Part shown: positions 44,101 to 54,624 of the stretch, piece by piece | How positions within the stretch are numbered: position 1 is the first letter of the stretch | Layout: each line of letters starts with the position of its first letter | Assembly: GCA_964019425.1 (NCBI GenBank) | Contig: OZ025786.1 | Coordinates: 744,001 to 808,000, forward strand | Source of the DNA: Flectonema sp. DT1601 | Taxonomy: Eukaryota; Euglenozoa; Diplonemea; Diplonemida; Diplonemidae | Direction: 5' to 3' | DNA length: 64,000 bases | The notes under the pieces: model-generated | Database searches by the model: none | Seen by the model: the letters and a program-made list of their open reading frames with translations, nothing else | Told to the model about the DNA's origin: nothing | Program-made: the position numbers and the translations under genes

Positions 44101-44240
44101 AAAAACCATTCAGAGTAGCCTTATATTTCGTTGAACGCAGACAAAATCCTGTCGCACAGGGGAATAAATCTTATTCATAAGAAATATCGGCTTTCAATCT
44201 GAATAGTTTCTTCTCCGACTACGTCGGTACAAAAAAAAAA
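44101..44240 (+). repeat. SINE-like unit S5
   Basis: Counterpart of S4 in segment B; ends in hairpin CCGACTACGTCGG, GTAC and A run. Confidence 0.65.
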
Positions 44241-44571
44241 GAAAGAAGAAGTTGTCTTAAAAACATCCTTCTAAGTCCAAGACGTTGGGGTAAATTATTT
44301 TGATTAGGTTTATGTGAAAATTAAATAATCTCTGCATTGTATCAAAGCTAAATAATGACATTAAAATGATGGATTTTAACCTTTATCTTGATGAATTTAA
44401 TTTGTTAATAAAAACAAAACTAAATTAAGCAAAAAATACCAGGAAACACAAATGATCAACGATTACATACAACATATTCAAGGCTACTCTCTAAGCTGAC
44501 ACTGGAATACAAGGAAGCCCTTATTTTTTTATTTCTCGCTGTTAAATCCTGCCATTTGGATTAACAACCGT

Positions 44572-46380
44572 CTAACGACCAAAATGTTTCAAAGAAGTAA
44601 CTCCAACGAGAATATCATTTCCAACTGGGGCGGGGGCAGGGATAGTGTGAACTCCAATTTCAATTTCACCTGCCGGAGCAGGAATGCTGTGAACACCGAT
44701 CTCTACATCAGGCAATAACGGAGAGTGTTCTATAACTTGCGGTGGTATGTCTTCTGGAGGTTCTTCCGGTGCAGGCATAGCTCTGATGTTTATATCGATT
44801 TCTTCTTCTTCAACAGCTGCGGGTAGGATCTCATCAGATGATTCACTCACGTCCGCGTATTCTTTCTCACGTCTACATGCAAGAAGTATACAACAACAAA
44901 CACAACAAAGTAATAATAACAACAGCAATGGCCAGATTGAAAAGACATCACTCTCAGCACAAAATACAGATCCCAACGGCTCAAATACAACACAGAGAGG
45001 ATTTTGTGTTATTGAAAGAGTGGGTGTTAGGGAAAGTGTCTCAGTTAGAGAGATGGTCAGCGTAAGAGAAAAAGTATCAGTCGGGGTCAACGAGAACGTA
45101 GGCGTCAATGACAAAGTTGGTGTTGGAGTGTCGCAGGGTGGTGTTCGACATCCGCAAAAACCCTCAGCTGGATACCAATTACCGTCCGTACCACACCTAA
45201 TCTGGGATCTAATACCACTCCCATCAGCTGTTACAGGTGTCGACTTACTAGGAACACAAGTAACATCAACTAAAGGTTTGTCTAAGTTACAAGTATAATT
45301 ACATTCTGTTCCTGAGATAGTTAAAATATCAACACATCCAGGGTCTGTTGGAGGTCCCGGAAGACCATCAGTCACTAAGTTAACATATTGATATGCAGGT
45401 GTTTCATTACGTCCTGGAATCGAAGCGTTATTAGACGCGTCTGGTCTATCACAAGTTGGCAGGTTAGTACATCTGTAAGGAGTCCATTGACCATCAAAAC
45501 AACGTGGTACTCCAACTCTAGTGAATCCCATGTTACAAATAGCAGAACAGACGAAACCTGAAAAAATCCTTCTCCCCATAATTGGATTACAAAATGTCAA
45601 AGATGCAGGATTGACATCTGCAATAACTGGAACATTATTGGTGCAATCAGCTAACCCATCAGCAACGGAAATGTCATACTTCCAGTGAGCATTTTCATCC
45701 ATCGCACAGGGAGTAGAAGCGCCGCCTACTGCTTTGGTTGAAGGGTTCAAATCATCGTTTGTCCCCCCAGTCCAGGTCTCATAAGTTCCAGCTTTAACAT
45801 CTCGGATATTGATACCGTACATGGTTCTGTGTTCGTTAAGTATTCCGTTCATATTACCACCTGGTTGGTTACAATTTATTGTTTGGATTTGATCATCAGC
45901 TGGTGGGAATGTACCTGTTCCAGATGTTACTGCTGTTCCAAACTGACCAGGCATTCCAGGGTTTACTTCATAGCATGATAGCTCAGAGTCTGCAAACATG
46001 AGGGAATCTCCTGTATTTGGATCGGTGACAGCAGTGCAATGACCTGCTCTTAACATTTCAAATTGGAAATCTTCCACCGTTGCTGTTCCTGCAATTCCAG
46101 GATCCGCAGTGGCACAAGGCAGAGTCGGACAATCTTGCAAACTACACCAAGCGCTGAAGCCAGACATTGGAACGATACCATTCGGTTCTCTGATAGAAAT
46201 AGTACCAGGAACCGATCCATTTACTGGATTATCATGATATGTTCCAACCCAAAAAGTAAACGCGTCCGGGTTACTTGGTGACGTTGACGTACAAATAATC
46301 GATTTATGGCCCTCAACTACTATGAAGACTTCAAACAACCACACACAGAATGCGACAATCGTCACTTCTTTGATACTCAT
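44572..46380 (-). CDS. Sushi-like/mucin-stalk type I membrane protein, tandem copy 1, 602 aa
   Basis: Residues 1-24 are a signal peptide (MSIKEVTIVAFCVWLFEV...). A Cys-containing N-domain spans about 25-245. Sushi/CCP-like modules follow (C246 to about C304, and a second to about 411 with NWYPAEGFCGC). A Ser/Thr/Pro/Leu stalk (SLTPTFSLTPTDT type) lies near 416-460, one Leu/Cys-rich span near 481-502, then an acidic cytoplasmic tail with two EIGVHxIPAPA repeats. It is a surface protein, perhaps a receptor or adhesin; the ligand is unknown. The frame extends 6 codons upstream to a TTG, but ATG 46380 is shared by all three copies, and a CACCTCAG acceptor lies just before. The C-terminus differs (SLKHFGR). 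Confidence 0.82.
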   Translation of the reverse strand: MSIKEVTIVAFCVWLFEVFIVVEGHKSIICTSTSPSNPDAFTFWVGTYHDNPVNGSVPGTISIREPNGIVPMSGFSAWCSLQDCPTLPCATADPGIAGTATVEDFQFEMLRAGHCTAVTDPNTGDSLMFADSELSCYEVNPGMPGQFGTAVTSGTGTFPPADDQIQTINCNQPGGNMNGILNEHRTMYGINIRDVKAGTYETWTGGTNDDLNPSTKAVGGASTPCAMDENAHWKYDISVADGLADCTNNVPVIADVNPASLTFCNPIMGRRIFSGFVCSAICNMGFTRVGVPRCFDGQWTPYRCTNLPTCDRPDASNNASIPGRNETPAYQYVNLVTDGLPGPPTDPGCVDILTISGTECNYTCNLDKPLVDVTCVPSKSTPVTADGSGIRSQIRCGTDGNWYPAEGFCGCRTPPCDTPTPTLSLTPTFSLTPTDTFSLTLTISLTETLSLTPTLSITQNPLCVVFEPLGSVFCAESDVFSIWPLLLLLLLCCVCCCILLACRREKEYADVSESSDEILPAAVEEEEIDINIRAMPAPEEPPEDIPPQVIEHSPLLPDVEIGVHSIPAPAGEIEIGVHTIPAPAPVGNDILVGVTSLKHFGR

Positions 46381-47155
46381 TTTGATAGTTTTGTCCAACT
46401 GAGGTGAAAGTATTTAAACCAAAATTCAAATACTACAAAACTATTTATGTGACAAACTGACAGTATGATTACCACATAATCAACATGAGCCTCGTCACAG
46501 TTTGTGCAGAGATTGCGCCTTACAACAGAAGAAGGTTTCCAATGTACTCTCGTAACGCCATGTTGTTCATTTATTTTTGTTTTTTAATAAAGGAATAGAT
46601 TAAGTAAAGACTACTACGATATTATTTCTACTGAAAATTGGTTTTGTAGGAACAAAAAAAAAAAAAAAAAAAACACACAAAGTAATTAATACTTTTGATA
46701 CGTTCTTTTGTTCCCCCTACTTAACGGCACCTTCTTCTCTTACTACCCCCGAGGGTTAACACAATTTTCAAGTCTGTATACCATTGAACCATATAACTCA
46801 ATGAGGCGTTGGGCACATGCATGATTGCCATGTAGCCTCTAAAGCAACCTGCAACAGGCCAGTCAATAAAGACTCGCTGTACACAACGGAATTCAAAATC
46901 ACTTAATAAGAAAATAATCCACTCTTTAAAAGCATTCAGCGAGTAAACATTGAAAAAAAAGAGGAACTAAAAATAGAGGGAAAAAAAAAAAACTAAAACA
47001 GTAAATTGCTAAACTACAACTTCTTTTTTTTTTTTGAAAACCCTACTAGTCCGCACAACTTCGATTTATCATAAGGTACAGGGATGCATAGGGACACCAA
47101 GAAGCTCCGTTTTCTATTTTTCACTTATTCTGTTATTCACTTTCTCAACACCTGT
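46381..47155. other. Intergenic within tandem array
   Basis: Holds a shared 5' flank (TCAAATACTACAAAACTATT), a decayed copy of the 90-aa frame at 46480-46570, an A run near 46653, and a diverged F3 repeat (46738-46892). Confidence 0.5.
46480..46570 (-). pseudogene. Decayed copy of the 90-aa frame
   Basis: Aligns with 49334-49425: MNNMALREYIGNLLLL, then a stop in place of Gln, then GAISAQTVTRLML. Only the N-terminal third is kept. Confidence 0.6.
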
Positions 47156-48967
47156 TTAAAGACCCAAAGTCGGTTTCAAAGAAGTAACTCCAACGAGAAT
47201 ATCATTTCCAACTGGGGCGGGGGCAGGGATAGTGTGAACTCCAATTTCAATTTCACCTGCCGGAGCAGGAATGCTGTGAACACCGATCTCCACCTCAGGC
47301 AATAACGGAGCCTGTTCTATAACTTGCGGTGGTATGTCTTCTGGAGGTTCTTCCGGTGCAGGCATAGCTCTGATGTTTATATCGATTTCTTCTTCTTCAA
47401 CAGCTGCGGGTAGGATCTCATCAGATGATTCACTCACGTCCGCGTATTCTTTCTCACGTCTACATGCAAGAAGTATACAACAACAAACACAACAAAGTAA
47501 TAATAACAACAACCATGGCCAGATTGAAAAGACATCACTCTCAGCACAAAATACAGATCCCAACGGCTCAAATACAACACAGAGAGGATTTTGTGTTATT
47601 GAAAGAGTGGGTGTTAGGGAAAGTGTCTCAGTTAGAGAGATGGTCAGCGTAAGAGAAAAAGTATCAGTCGGGGTCAACGAGAACGTAGGCGTCAATGACA
47701 AAGTTGGTGTTGGAGTGTCGCAGGGTGGTGTTCGACATCCGCAAAAACCCTCAGCTGGATACCAATTACCGTCCGTACCACACCTAATCTGGGATCTAAT
47801 ACCACTCCCATCAGCTGTTACAGGTGTCGACTTACTAGGAACACAAGTAACATCAACTAAAGGTTTGTCTAAGTTACAAGTATAATTACATTCTGTTCCT
47901 GAGATAGTTAAAATATCAACACATCCAGGGTCTGTTGGAGGTCCCGGAAGACCATCAGTCACTAAGTTAACATATTGATATGCAGGTGTTTCATTACGTC
48001 CTGGAATCGAAGCGTTATTAGACGCGTCTGGTCTATCACAAGTTGGCAGGTTAGTACATCTGTAAGGAGTCCATTGACCATCAAAACAACGTGGTACTCC
48101 AACTCTAGTGAATCCCATGTTACAAATAGCAGAACAGACGAAACCTGAAAAAATCCTTCTCCCCATAATTGGATTACAAAATGTCAAAGATGCAGGATTG
48201 ACATCTGCAATAACTGGAACATTATTGGTGCAATCAGCTAACCCATCAGCAACGGAAATGTCATACTTCCAGTGAGCATTTTGATCCATCGCACAGGGAG
48301 TAGAAGCGCCGCCTACTGCTTTGCTGGAAGGGTCCAAATCAGCGTTTGTCCCCGCAGTCCAAGTTTCATAAGTTCCAGCTTTAACATCTCGGATACTGAT
48401 ACCGTACATGGTTCTGTGTTCGTTAAGTATTCCGTTCATATTACCACCTGGTTGGTTACAATTTATTGTTTGGATTTGATTATCAGCTGGTGGGAATGTA
48501 CCTGTTCCAGATGTTACTGCTGTTCCAAACTGACCAGGCATTCCAGGGTTTACTTCATAGCATGATAGCTCAGAGTCTGCAAACATGAGGGAATCTCCTG
48601 TATTTGGATCGGTGACAGCAGTGCAATGACCTGCTTTTAACATTTCAAATTGGAAATCTTCCACCGTTGCTGTTCCTGCAATTCCAGGAACCGCATTGGC
48701 ACAAGGCAGAGTCGGACAATCTTGCAAACTACACCAAGCGCTGAAGCCAGACATTGGAACAGCGCCATTCGGTTCTCTGATAGAAATAGTACCAGGAACC
48801 GATCCACTTGCTGGATTATCATGATATGTTCCAACCCAAAAAGTAAACGCGTCCGGGTTACTTGGTGACGTTGACGTACAAATAATCGATTTATGGCCCT
48901 CAACTACTATGAAGACTTCAAACAACCACACACAGAATGCGACAATCGTCACTTCTTTGATACTCAT
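47156..48967 (-). CDS. Sushi-like/mucin-stalk type I membrane protein, tandem copy 2, 603 aa
   Basis: Same architecture as copies 1 and 3. Amino-acid differences lie in the N-domain (for example NPASG, NGAVP, CANAVPG, WTAGTNADLDPSSKA, AMDQN). From about residue 231 to the membrane span the protein is identical to copy 3, and to copy 1 except one Trp/Leu in the span. The tail has EQAPLLPEV and ends KPTLGL. ATG 48967 chosen as in copy 1. The near-identity of the second half suggests recent duplication or gene conversion. Confidence 0.82.
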   Translation of the reverse strand: MSIKEVTIVAFCVWLFEVFIVVEGHKSIICTSTSPSNPDAFTFWVGTYHDNPASGSVPGTISIREPNGAVPMSGFSAWCSLQDCPTLPCANAVPGIAGTATVEDFQFEMLKAGHCTAVTDPNTGDSLMFADSELSCYEVNPGMPGQFGTAVTSGTGTFPPADNQIQTINCNQPGGNMNGILNEHRTMYGISIRDVKAGTYETWTAGTNADLDPSSKAVGGASTPCAMDQNAHWKYDISVADGLADCTNNVPVIADVNPASLTFCNPIMGRRIFSGFVCSAICNMGFTRVGVPRCFDGQWTPYRCTNLPTCDRPDASNNASIPGRNETPAYQYVNLVTDGLPGPPTDPGCVDILTISGTECNYTCNLDKPLVDVTCVPSKSTPVTADGSGIRSQIRCGTDGNWYPAEGFCGCRTPPCDTPTPTLSLTPTFSLTPTDTFSLTLTISLTETLSLTPTLSITQNPLCVVFEPLGSVFCAESDVFSIWPWLLLLLLCCVCCCILLACRREKEYADVSESSDEILPAAVEEEEIDINIRAMPAPEEPPEDIPPQVIEQAPLLPEVEIGVHSIPAPAGEIEIGVHTIPAPAPVGNDILVGVTSLKPTLGL

Positions 48968-49152
48968 TTTGATAGTTTTGTCCAACTGAGGTGAAAGTAG
49001 TTAAACCAAAATTCAAATACTACAAAACTATTTATGTGACAAACTGACAGCATGAAAGGAAAAGGCGCCTTAATCAGTGAGCAGGGCTACAACCTGAATT
49101 AGAGAGTCGATTATGTCTCTTGTTCTTAGATGAGAAGTAAACAATAATAAAA

Positions 49153-49425
49153 CTACACATTACGGATGTCATCCGCGAACTCTCCTACTATTGCAACACG
49201 ATTGAATAACAGAGCTCTGAAATGGAGGAAGCTGATCACTTCTCCTTGTCCATGCGTAAACGTCAATAAGCGACGAATATCTTTTGTAATTCTCTTGAAG
49301 GGTTCTCGTAGTTCATCGCTTGCATGAGAGCTAATCAACATGAGCCTCGTCACAGTTTGTGCAGAGATTGCGCCTTGCAACAGAAGAAGGTTTACAATGT
49401 ACTCTCGTAACGTCATGTTGTTCAT
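49153..49425 (-). CDS. Small 90-aa frame co-duplicated with the sushi genes
   Basis: Starts MNNMTLREYIVNLLLLQGAI and continues with a helical, charged sequence (ASDELREPFKRITKDIRRLL) to a TAG. Composition is protein-like and a broken copy lies in the neighbouring spacer (46480-46570), so it was part of the duplicated unit. Whether it is an intact small gene or the remaining part of a larger one is unclear. Family not recognised. Confidence 0.4.
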   Translation of the reverse strand: MNNMTLREYIVNLLLLQGAISAQTVTRLMLISSHASDELREPFKRITKDIRRLLTFTHGQGEVISFLHFRALLFNRVAIVGEFADDIRNV

Positions 49426-49894
49426 TTATTTTTATTTTTTAATAAAAGAATAGATTAAGTAACGACTGCTACGATATTATTTCTACCAAAACAATTGGTT
49501 TTGTAGGAACAAAAGAAATAACGCGAGGACAAAACACACTTGGTGATTAATACGTTTTAACATTTTCTTTTAACGCACCCTCATCACGTCACCCTCCTCC
49601 GGTACGATAGGATTATAGCTTGAGGCTACTAAAGTTACATGGTCCACATAAAACAGGAGGGTCAATTAAGACTCGCTGTGTGCACAAACGGAATTTATAA
49701 TCACTTATTAAGTTTTAATAAGAAAATGTAATTGCAGGGAAAAAGGAGAGAGAAAGAAATCAGCAGCAAACTGACTTCAGATTGCTAAAACGCAATCTTT
49801 TTTGGGAACAAGTCCAAACAAACTCATAGGAATACAAGGAATATTTGTTTTCTATTTTCACTTGTATTCTGTTATTCTCTTTCTCAACACCTGT
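49426..49894. other. Intergenic within tandem array
   Basis: Similar to 46571-47155; holds a diverged F3 repeat (about 49600-49693) and the shared 3' flank of the sushi genes (CTTTCTCAACACCTGT). Confidence 0.45.
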
Positions 49895-51706
49895 CTAACG
49901 GCCCAAAGTCGGTTTCAAAGAAGTAACTCCAACGAGAATATCATTTCCAACTGGGGCGGGGGCAGGGATAGTGTGAACTCCAATTTCAATTTCACCTGCC
50001 GGAGCAGGAATGCTGTGAACACCGATCTCTACATCAGGCAATAACGGAGCCTGTTCTATAACTTGCGGTGGTATGTCTTCTGGAGGTTCTTCCGGTGCAG
50101 GCATAGCTCTGATGTTTATATCGATTTCTTCTTCTTCAACAGCTGCGGGTAGGATCTCATCAGATGATTCACTCACGTCCGCGTATTCTTTCTCACGTCT
50201 ACATGCAAGAAGTATACAACAACAAACACAACAAAGTAATAATAACAACAACCATGGCCAGATTGAAAAGACATCACTCTCAGCACAAAATACAGATCCC
50301 AACGGCTCAAATACAACACAGAGAGGATTTTGTGTTATTGAAAGAGTGGGTGTTAGGGAAAGTGTCTCAGTTAGAGAGATGGTCAGCGTAAGAGAAAAAG
50401 TATCAGTCGGGGTCAACGAGAACGTAGGCGTCAATGACAAAGTTGGTGTTGGAGTGTCGCAGGGTGGTGTTCGACATCCGCAAAAACCCTCAGCTGGATA
50501 CCAATTACCGTCTGTACCACACCTAATCTGGGATCTAATACCACTCCCATCAGCTGTTACAGGTGTCGACTTACTAGGAACACAAGTAACATCAACTAAA
50601 GGTTTGTCTAAGTTACAAGTATAATTACATTCTGTTCCTGAGATAGTTAAAATATCAACACATCCAGGGTCTGTTGGAGGTCCCGGAAGACCATCAGTCA
50701 CTAAGTTAACATATTGATATGCAGGTGTTTCATTACGTCCTGGAATCGAAGCGTTATTAGACGCGTCTGGTCTATCACAAGTTGGCAGGTTAGTACATCT
50801 GTAAGGAGTCCATTGACCATCAAAACAACGTGGTACTCCAACTCTAGTGAATCCCATGTTACAAATAGCAGAACAGACGAAACCTGAAAAAATCCTTCTC
50901 CCCATAATTGGATTACAAAATGTCAAAGATGCAGGATTGACATCTGCAATAACTGGAACATTATTGGTGCAATCAGCTAACCCATCAGCAACGGAAATGT
51001 CATACTTCCAGTGAGCATTTTCATCCATCGCACAGGGAGTAGAAGCGCCGCCTACTGCTTTGGTTGAAGGGTCCAAATCAGCGTTTGTCCCCCCAGTCCA
51101 GGTCTCATAAGTTCCAGCTTTAACATCTCGGATATTGATACCGTACATGGTTCTGTGTTCGTTAAGTATTCCATCCATAGGACTACCTGGTTGGTTACAA
51201 TTTATTGTTTGGATTTGATTATCAGCTGGTGGGAATGTACCTGTTCCAGATGTTACTGCTGTTCCAAACTGACCAGGCATTCCAGGGTTTACTTCATAGC
51301 ATGATAACACAGAGTCTGCAAACATGAGGGAATCTCCTGTGAGTGGGTCGGTGACAGCAGTGCAATGACCTGCTTTTAACATTTCAAATTGGAAATCTTC
51401 TACCGTTGCTGTTCCTGCAATTCCGGGAACCGCAGTGGCACAAGGCAGAGTCGGACAATCTTGCAAACTACACCAAGCGCTGAAGCCAGACATTGGAACG
51501 ATACCATTCGGTTCTCTGATAGAAATAGTACCAGGAACCGATCCATTTACTGGATTATCATGATATGTTCCAACCCAAAAAGTAAACGCGTCCGGGTGAC
51601 TCGGTGACGTTGACGTACAAATAATCGATTTATGGCCCTCAACTACTATGAGGACTTCAAACAACCACACACAGAATGCGACAATCGTCACTTCTTTGAT
51701 ACTCAT
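49895..51706 (-). CDS. Sushi-like/mucin-stalk type I membrane protein, tandem copy 3, 603 aa
   Basis: Architecture as copies 1 and 2: signal peptide 1-24, N-domain 25-245, two Cys-rich sushi-like modules (246-411), Ser/Thr stalk (416-460), membrane span (481-502) and a tail of about 100 residues. N-domain differences include PSHPDA, DPLTGD, SVLSC and GSPMDG. Here the sequence before the ATG diverges from the other two, so ATG 51706 is the natural start and supports the same start in all copies. As the rightmost copy it is the first transcribed and may be the founder; this is inference. Confidence 0.83.
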   Translation of the reverse strand: MSIKEVTIVAFCVWLFEVLIVVEGHKSIICTSTSPSHPDAFTFWVGTYHDNPVNGSVPGTISIREPNGIVPMSGFSAWCSLQDCPTLPCATAVPGIAGTATVEDFQFEMLKAGHCTAVTDPLTGDSLMFADSVLSCYEVNPGMPGQFGTAVTSGTGTFPPADNQIQTINCNQPGSPMDGILNEHRTMYGINIRDVKAGTYETWTGGTNADLDPSTKAVGGASTPCAMDENAHWKYDISVADGLADCTNNVPVIADVNPASLTFCNPIMGRRIFSGFVCSAICNMGFTRVGVPRCFDGQWTPYRCTNLPTCDRPDASNNASIPGRNETPAYQYVNLVTDGLPGPPTDPGCVDILTISGTECNYTCNLDKPLVDVTCVPSKSTPVTADGSGIRSQIRCGTDGNWYPAEGFCGCRTPPCDTPTPTLSLTPTFSLTPTDTFSLTLTISLTETLSLTPTLSITQNPLCVVFEPLGSVFCAESDVFSIWPWLLLLLLCCVCCCILLACRREKEYADVSESSDEILPAAVEEEEIDINIRAMPAPEEPPEDIPPQVIEQAPLLPDVEIGVHSIPAPAGEIEIGVHTIPAPAPVGNDILVGVTSLKPTLGR

Positions 51707-52067
51707 TTTGATACTGATAGGGGAATAATATAACGAGGCATTTAAAAATCTTAACCAACTGAGGTGAAGGTAGTTAAACTAAAATTCAAATACTACAAAA
51801 CTATTTATGTGATAAACTGACAGCATGAAAAGGCAAAGGCAGCTGCTACCACAGCCGAAGAGCAAGGGTGATTCAGGCAAGTTAAATATGTTTATGAACA
51901 GCCTTCATCAATGAGTAGGATCTAATTATTCTAACTCAGAAGGAAAATAAATTAGCAAAGTATCTATGAAATAAACGTAACAAAAATGAAATATCCTACG
52001 AGTAGTAGATATCTGAAATTGAGGAAGCTGAGTGACAACAGAACCGCTTAATGTTATTCAAATAAAG
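51707..52067. other. Intergenic, 361 bp
   Basis: Holds the shared 5' flank of the sushi genes. Near 51990-52035 a faint match to the C-terminal part of the 90-aa frame (TCTGAAATTGAGGAAGCTGA) may be a third, nearly erased copy. Confidence 0.35.
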
Positions 52068-52835
52068 TTAAGCATTACTAGTAGCTGTGGAATTCTTATT
52101 GTTGTCATCATGAATAAAAAGTAACGGAAACATTCCAATTAAACATCCAAACGAGATACCGAGTGTTGAAGATAAGAAAGAAACCAGTCTAACTCGAGTG
52201 GTTCTGAACTGAGGGCGAGTAATCTTATGTGGTTTTATCCCCATCTTGGCCGAGTAATCTTCGATGGTTCTACTTAATGAGAGTCCGGCAATGTCTGAGC
52301 ACATGTTACCGAGTCCAGCTGCCGCCATTGTTGAGAGGACGAATATCCTTCCAACGGATTCCTCAATAAGTTCACCACAGCAGATCATTAAGAAATTATC
52401 TACGAAACCAAAACCAATCATCGGAACAGCTATTTTTAATGAGAGATTCACAAGCTGTTCTGTGGTTGCTCGTTGTACTGGAAACTGATTATCTGTTGGG
52501 GATTCTGAAGGTGGTGTTAATGATTTAGTTCCATTGATCCATGTCCCTCGTTTAAACTCCTCTTCGTCAACGAAACCATCAGAGTTACTATCCATACTTT
52601 TAAATATCTTCTCCGAATGAACTTTATACTCTTCTGTTGTTATTTTACCATCTCCGTTCGAATCGATTTCTTTAAATCCTTGTTTTAGTCCTCCGGTTCG
52701 ACGTATCCGAAGAAGCTCTGCAAGTTCTTTTGAAGCACCACCACCTTCAGCAATCAACAATTCTGCTTCCTTTAGAAGACTTTGACAGTTTCGATGTTGA
52801 CGATATAAAACACCACATCTATTGATGCGTCTCAT
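52068..52835 (-). CDS. EF-hand pair fused to TMEM65 domain, 255 aa
   Basis: Two canonical EF-hands, DSNGDGKITTEE (58-69) and DSNSDGFVDEEE (82-93), precede a TMEM65 domain at about 128-242 (IGFGFVDNFLMICCGELIE, STMAAAGLGNMCSDIAGLSL, GISFGCLIGMFPLLF). TMEM65 proteins are mitochondrial inner-membrane proteins connected with calcium and sodium handling. The fused EF-hands suggest direct calcium sensing; that link is inference. The N-terminus is basic with Arg and Cys (MRRINRCGVLYRQHR), compatible with a mitochondrial presequence. Calcium ligands in both loops look complete. An AT-rich leader precedes the ATG. Domain assignment is confident. Confidence 0.88.
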   Translation of the reverse strand: MRRINRCGVLYRQHRNCQSLLKEAELLIAEGGGASKELAELLRIRRTGGLKQGFKEIDSNGDGKITTEEYKVHSEKIFKSMDSNSDGFVDEEEFKRGTWINGTKSLTPPSESPTDNQFPVQRATTEQLVNLSLKIAVPMIGFGFVDNFLMICCGELIEESVGRIFVLSTMAAAGLGNMCSDIAGLSLSRTIEDYSAKMGIKPHKITRPQFRTTRVRLVSFLSSTLGISFGCLIGMFPLLFIHDDNNKNSTATSNA

Positions 52836-53129
52836 TATTATTATTTTTTATTTTATTTTTTTTTTTGTAGGGACTTGTAGGGGAATTTGACTTATAGCAA
52901 ATAATATTACTTTTTTTTTTTTTAACAAGTACAGAATATACAAAAAATAAATAAATAGTTTGCAAAAGAAGAAACAAATAAAAAAATAATCACGCGATGA
53001 ACTAATTGCAGTTATTTTTACTTTTTTTTTTTTTTTTTACAAAGACGAATTTTAGCAAAGGAAAAAAAAAAAGAAAAAAAAAACTGCAACAAGAATCTAA
53101 TCAGAAACAAGACAAAACAATAATAATAA

Positions 53130-53980
53130 TTAAAAAATATCTACAACAAGAACAAAAAAAAACAGAACTAACGACGAATCAGATACCACCAGTAGAGCAT
53201 TATAGAGAGCTGCTACCGGGGTTACTCACCAACTTGAGACCATGTTTTACCTATAGGTAAAACAGGAGGTGAGAGATGATTGTATGTGTCAAGAGGAGCA
53301 AACGAAAACCAATTGTCGAGCCGTTGCCTGGCAAAGTGTTCCTCAGAAGCCGTCTCCCAGCAAGTATTCGCAGGTGGTCGAGATGATGAACAGCGAGGAG
53401 TAAGTGCATTTAGAGTACGAGATGTCAGTGGAGGCTCATGTCGTTTTTGCCAGTCTCGAGAACTTGTCGACATGTACTTATCACGGCTTCTATCTCTTTC
53501 ATAAAGACGATTGCTTGGTGTTGGGGTGCAGTTATTATTTCTTTGATTTCGATAATTGTGACCCCAAACAGGACTCCGACTACGACTACCATCGTCACCA
53601 CGAGACTCCTTAAGAAGACAATTTATTATCTGACGAGATTCCCGTCGATCTCGTTCTCTCGCTTCCCAACTTTCTTTATCTCTTGAGTACTTAGATTGAT
53701 CACGTCGTCTTGATAAAGATCTAGTTGGACTGGTAGTTATAAAGCCTTGTTGGTGTGTTCTCCCACCATATGAGCACCGTGTTCTTCCATTACGTCTTGT
53801 GTCTGCTTTTATTACAGCTGTTTGCTCCTGTGCTCTTTCTAGTTCCTTTTTTATTAACATGTTAGTTGATTTTGCCTTACTCAGTTCACCCATCAATTCT
53901 TCAACAACCCAAACAGAAGTAGTTCGTGCCTTAGCAGGGACTGGTGTGTTGTTGCGAGGTACAGGAATTACACTTGCCAT
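53130..53980 (-). CDS. Arg/Ser-rich coiled-coil protein, probably two exons, about 253 aa
   Basis: Residues 25-60 form a short coiled coil (ELMGELSKAKSTNMLIKKEL). The middle is rich in Arg, Ser, Asp and Tyr (RSLSRRRDQSKYSRDKE, RSRSPVWGHNYR), like RS-type RNA-processing proteins. The unspliced frame ends in GTGAGTAA, a strong donor (exon 1 to 53230). The first acceptor after a T-rich tract (TTCTTGTTGTAG, 53141) would add Asp-Ile-Phe and a stop at 53130; other acceptors nearby are possible. The ATG lies 11 nt after an AAAAAACAG acceptor-like site. Function is inferred only from composition. Confidence 0.55.
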
Positions 53981-54624
53981 GTGTGATGAGGCTGTTTTTT
54001 GAGTGGAATATTTTGTTTTTAAAAAAAAAAGAAAATCCGAGATATATTTGACACGAATATAAATTCAACGAACTATTACTTTGTGAGACATTTAAATAGT
54101 TTTTAAGGGGAAAGGGTTTCGTCCTCACTGGTGTATTATTATTATTATTTTCTTCTCCGCCTTCTGACAATTTCTTTTTTTTCACTTTTGTTTAACACAA
54201 AAATAGATCTCGTTTATATAAAAAAAAACGAAATTCATTATTATTATTATTATTATTTTTCTTTTCTTAACTCACCATAACAAATACCATTGAGCAAGTG
54301 GTGTGTGAACGAGCACATGAGCGAAGCAGTTTGCAGGACCTTCTTATTCCAAAACAGAAAATACGTTTAATAAATAAATACGCACCAAAGTCAACCAGTT
54401 CTACCCAGTTCTGTCAGTCAATAAATCGTAAGGACATCGGTTGTTTTCTAACTAAAATTAAAAAAAAAAAAAAAAAAAAAATCGGACCGTCTCTTTGCCT
54501 AACGAATAAAGTAAAGGGGTACCGCCCAGTTTATTAGTTAGTCTGGGGTAACCCTTTCTTGTCTTCTCGTTTTTTTTCCCCCCTTCCAAATTTTCAACTA
54601 GCGTCCGTTAGGAACAGACTGAGG
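53981..54624. other. Intergenic, 644 bp
   Basis: Contains (TTA)n near 54133 and 54239 and an A run near 54462-54481. An acceptor-like CTCAAAAAACAG (53992-54003) lies 11 nt upstream of the RS-rich gene start. Nothing else seen. Confidence 0.45.

Larger units (their letters stand above)
43311..44365 (+). repeat. Segmental duplication, copy B
   Basis: Second copy of 41216-42590, without the 340-bp segment. A third, truncated copy (44366-44481) follows directly, repeating the GATTTTAACCTTTATCTTGA part. Confidence 0.75.

Noticed and set aside
44747-45298. 183-aa plus-strand frame opposite each sushi gene
   Set aside because: It is the antisense of the Ser/Thr stalk and tail; repeated three times only because the genes are repeated.
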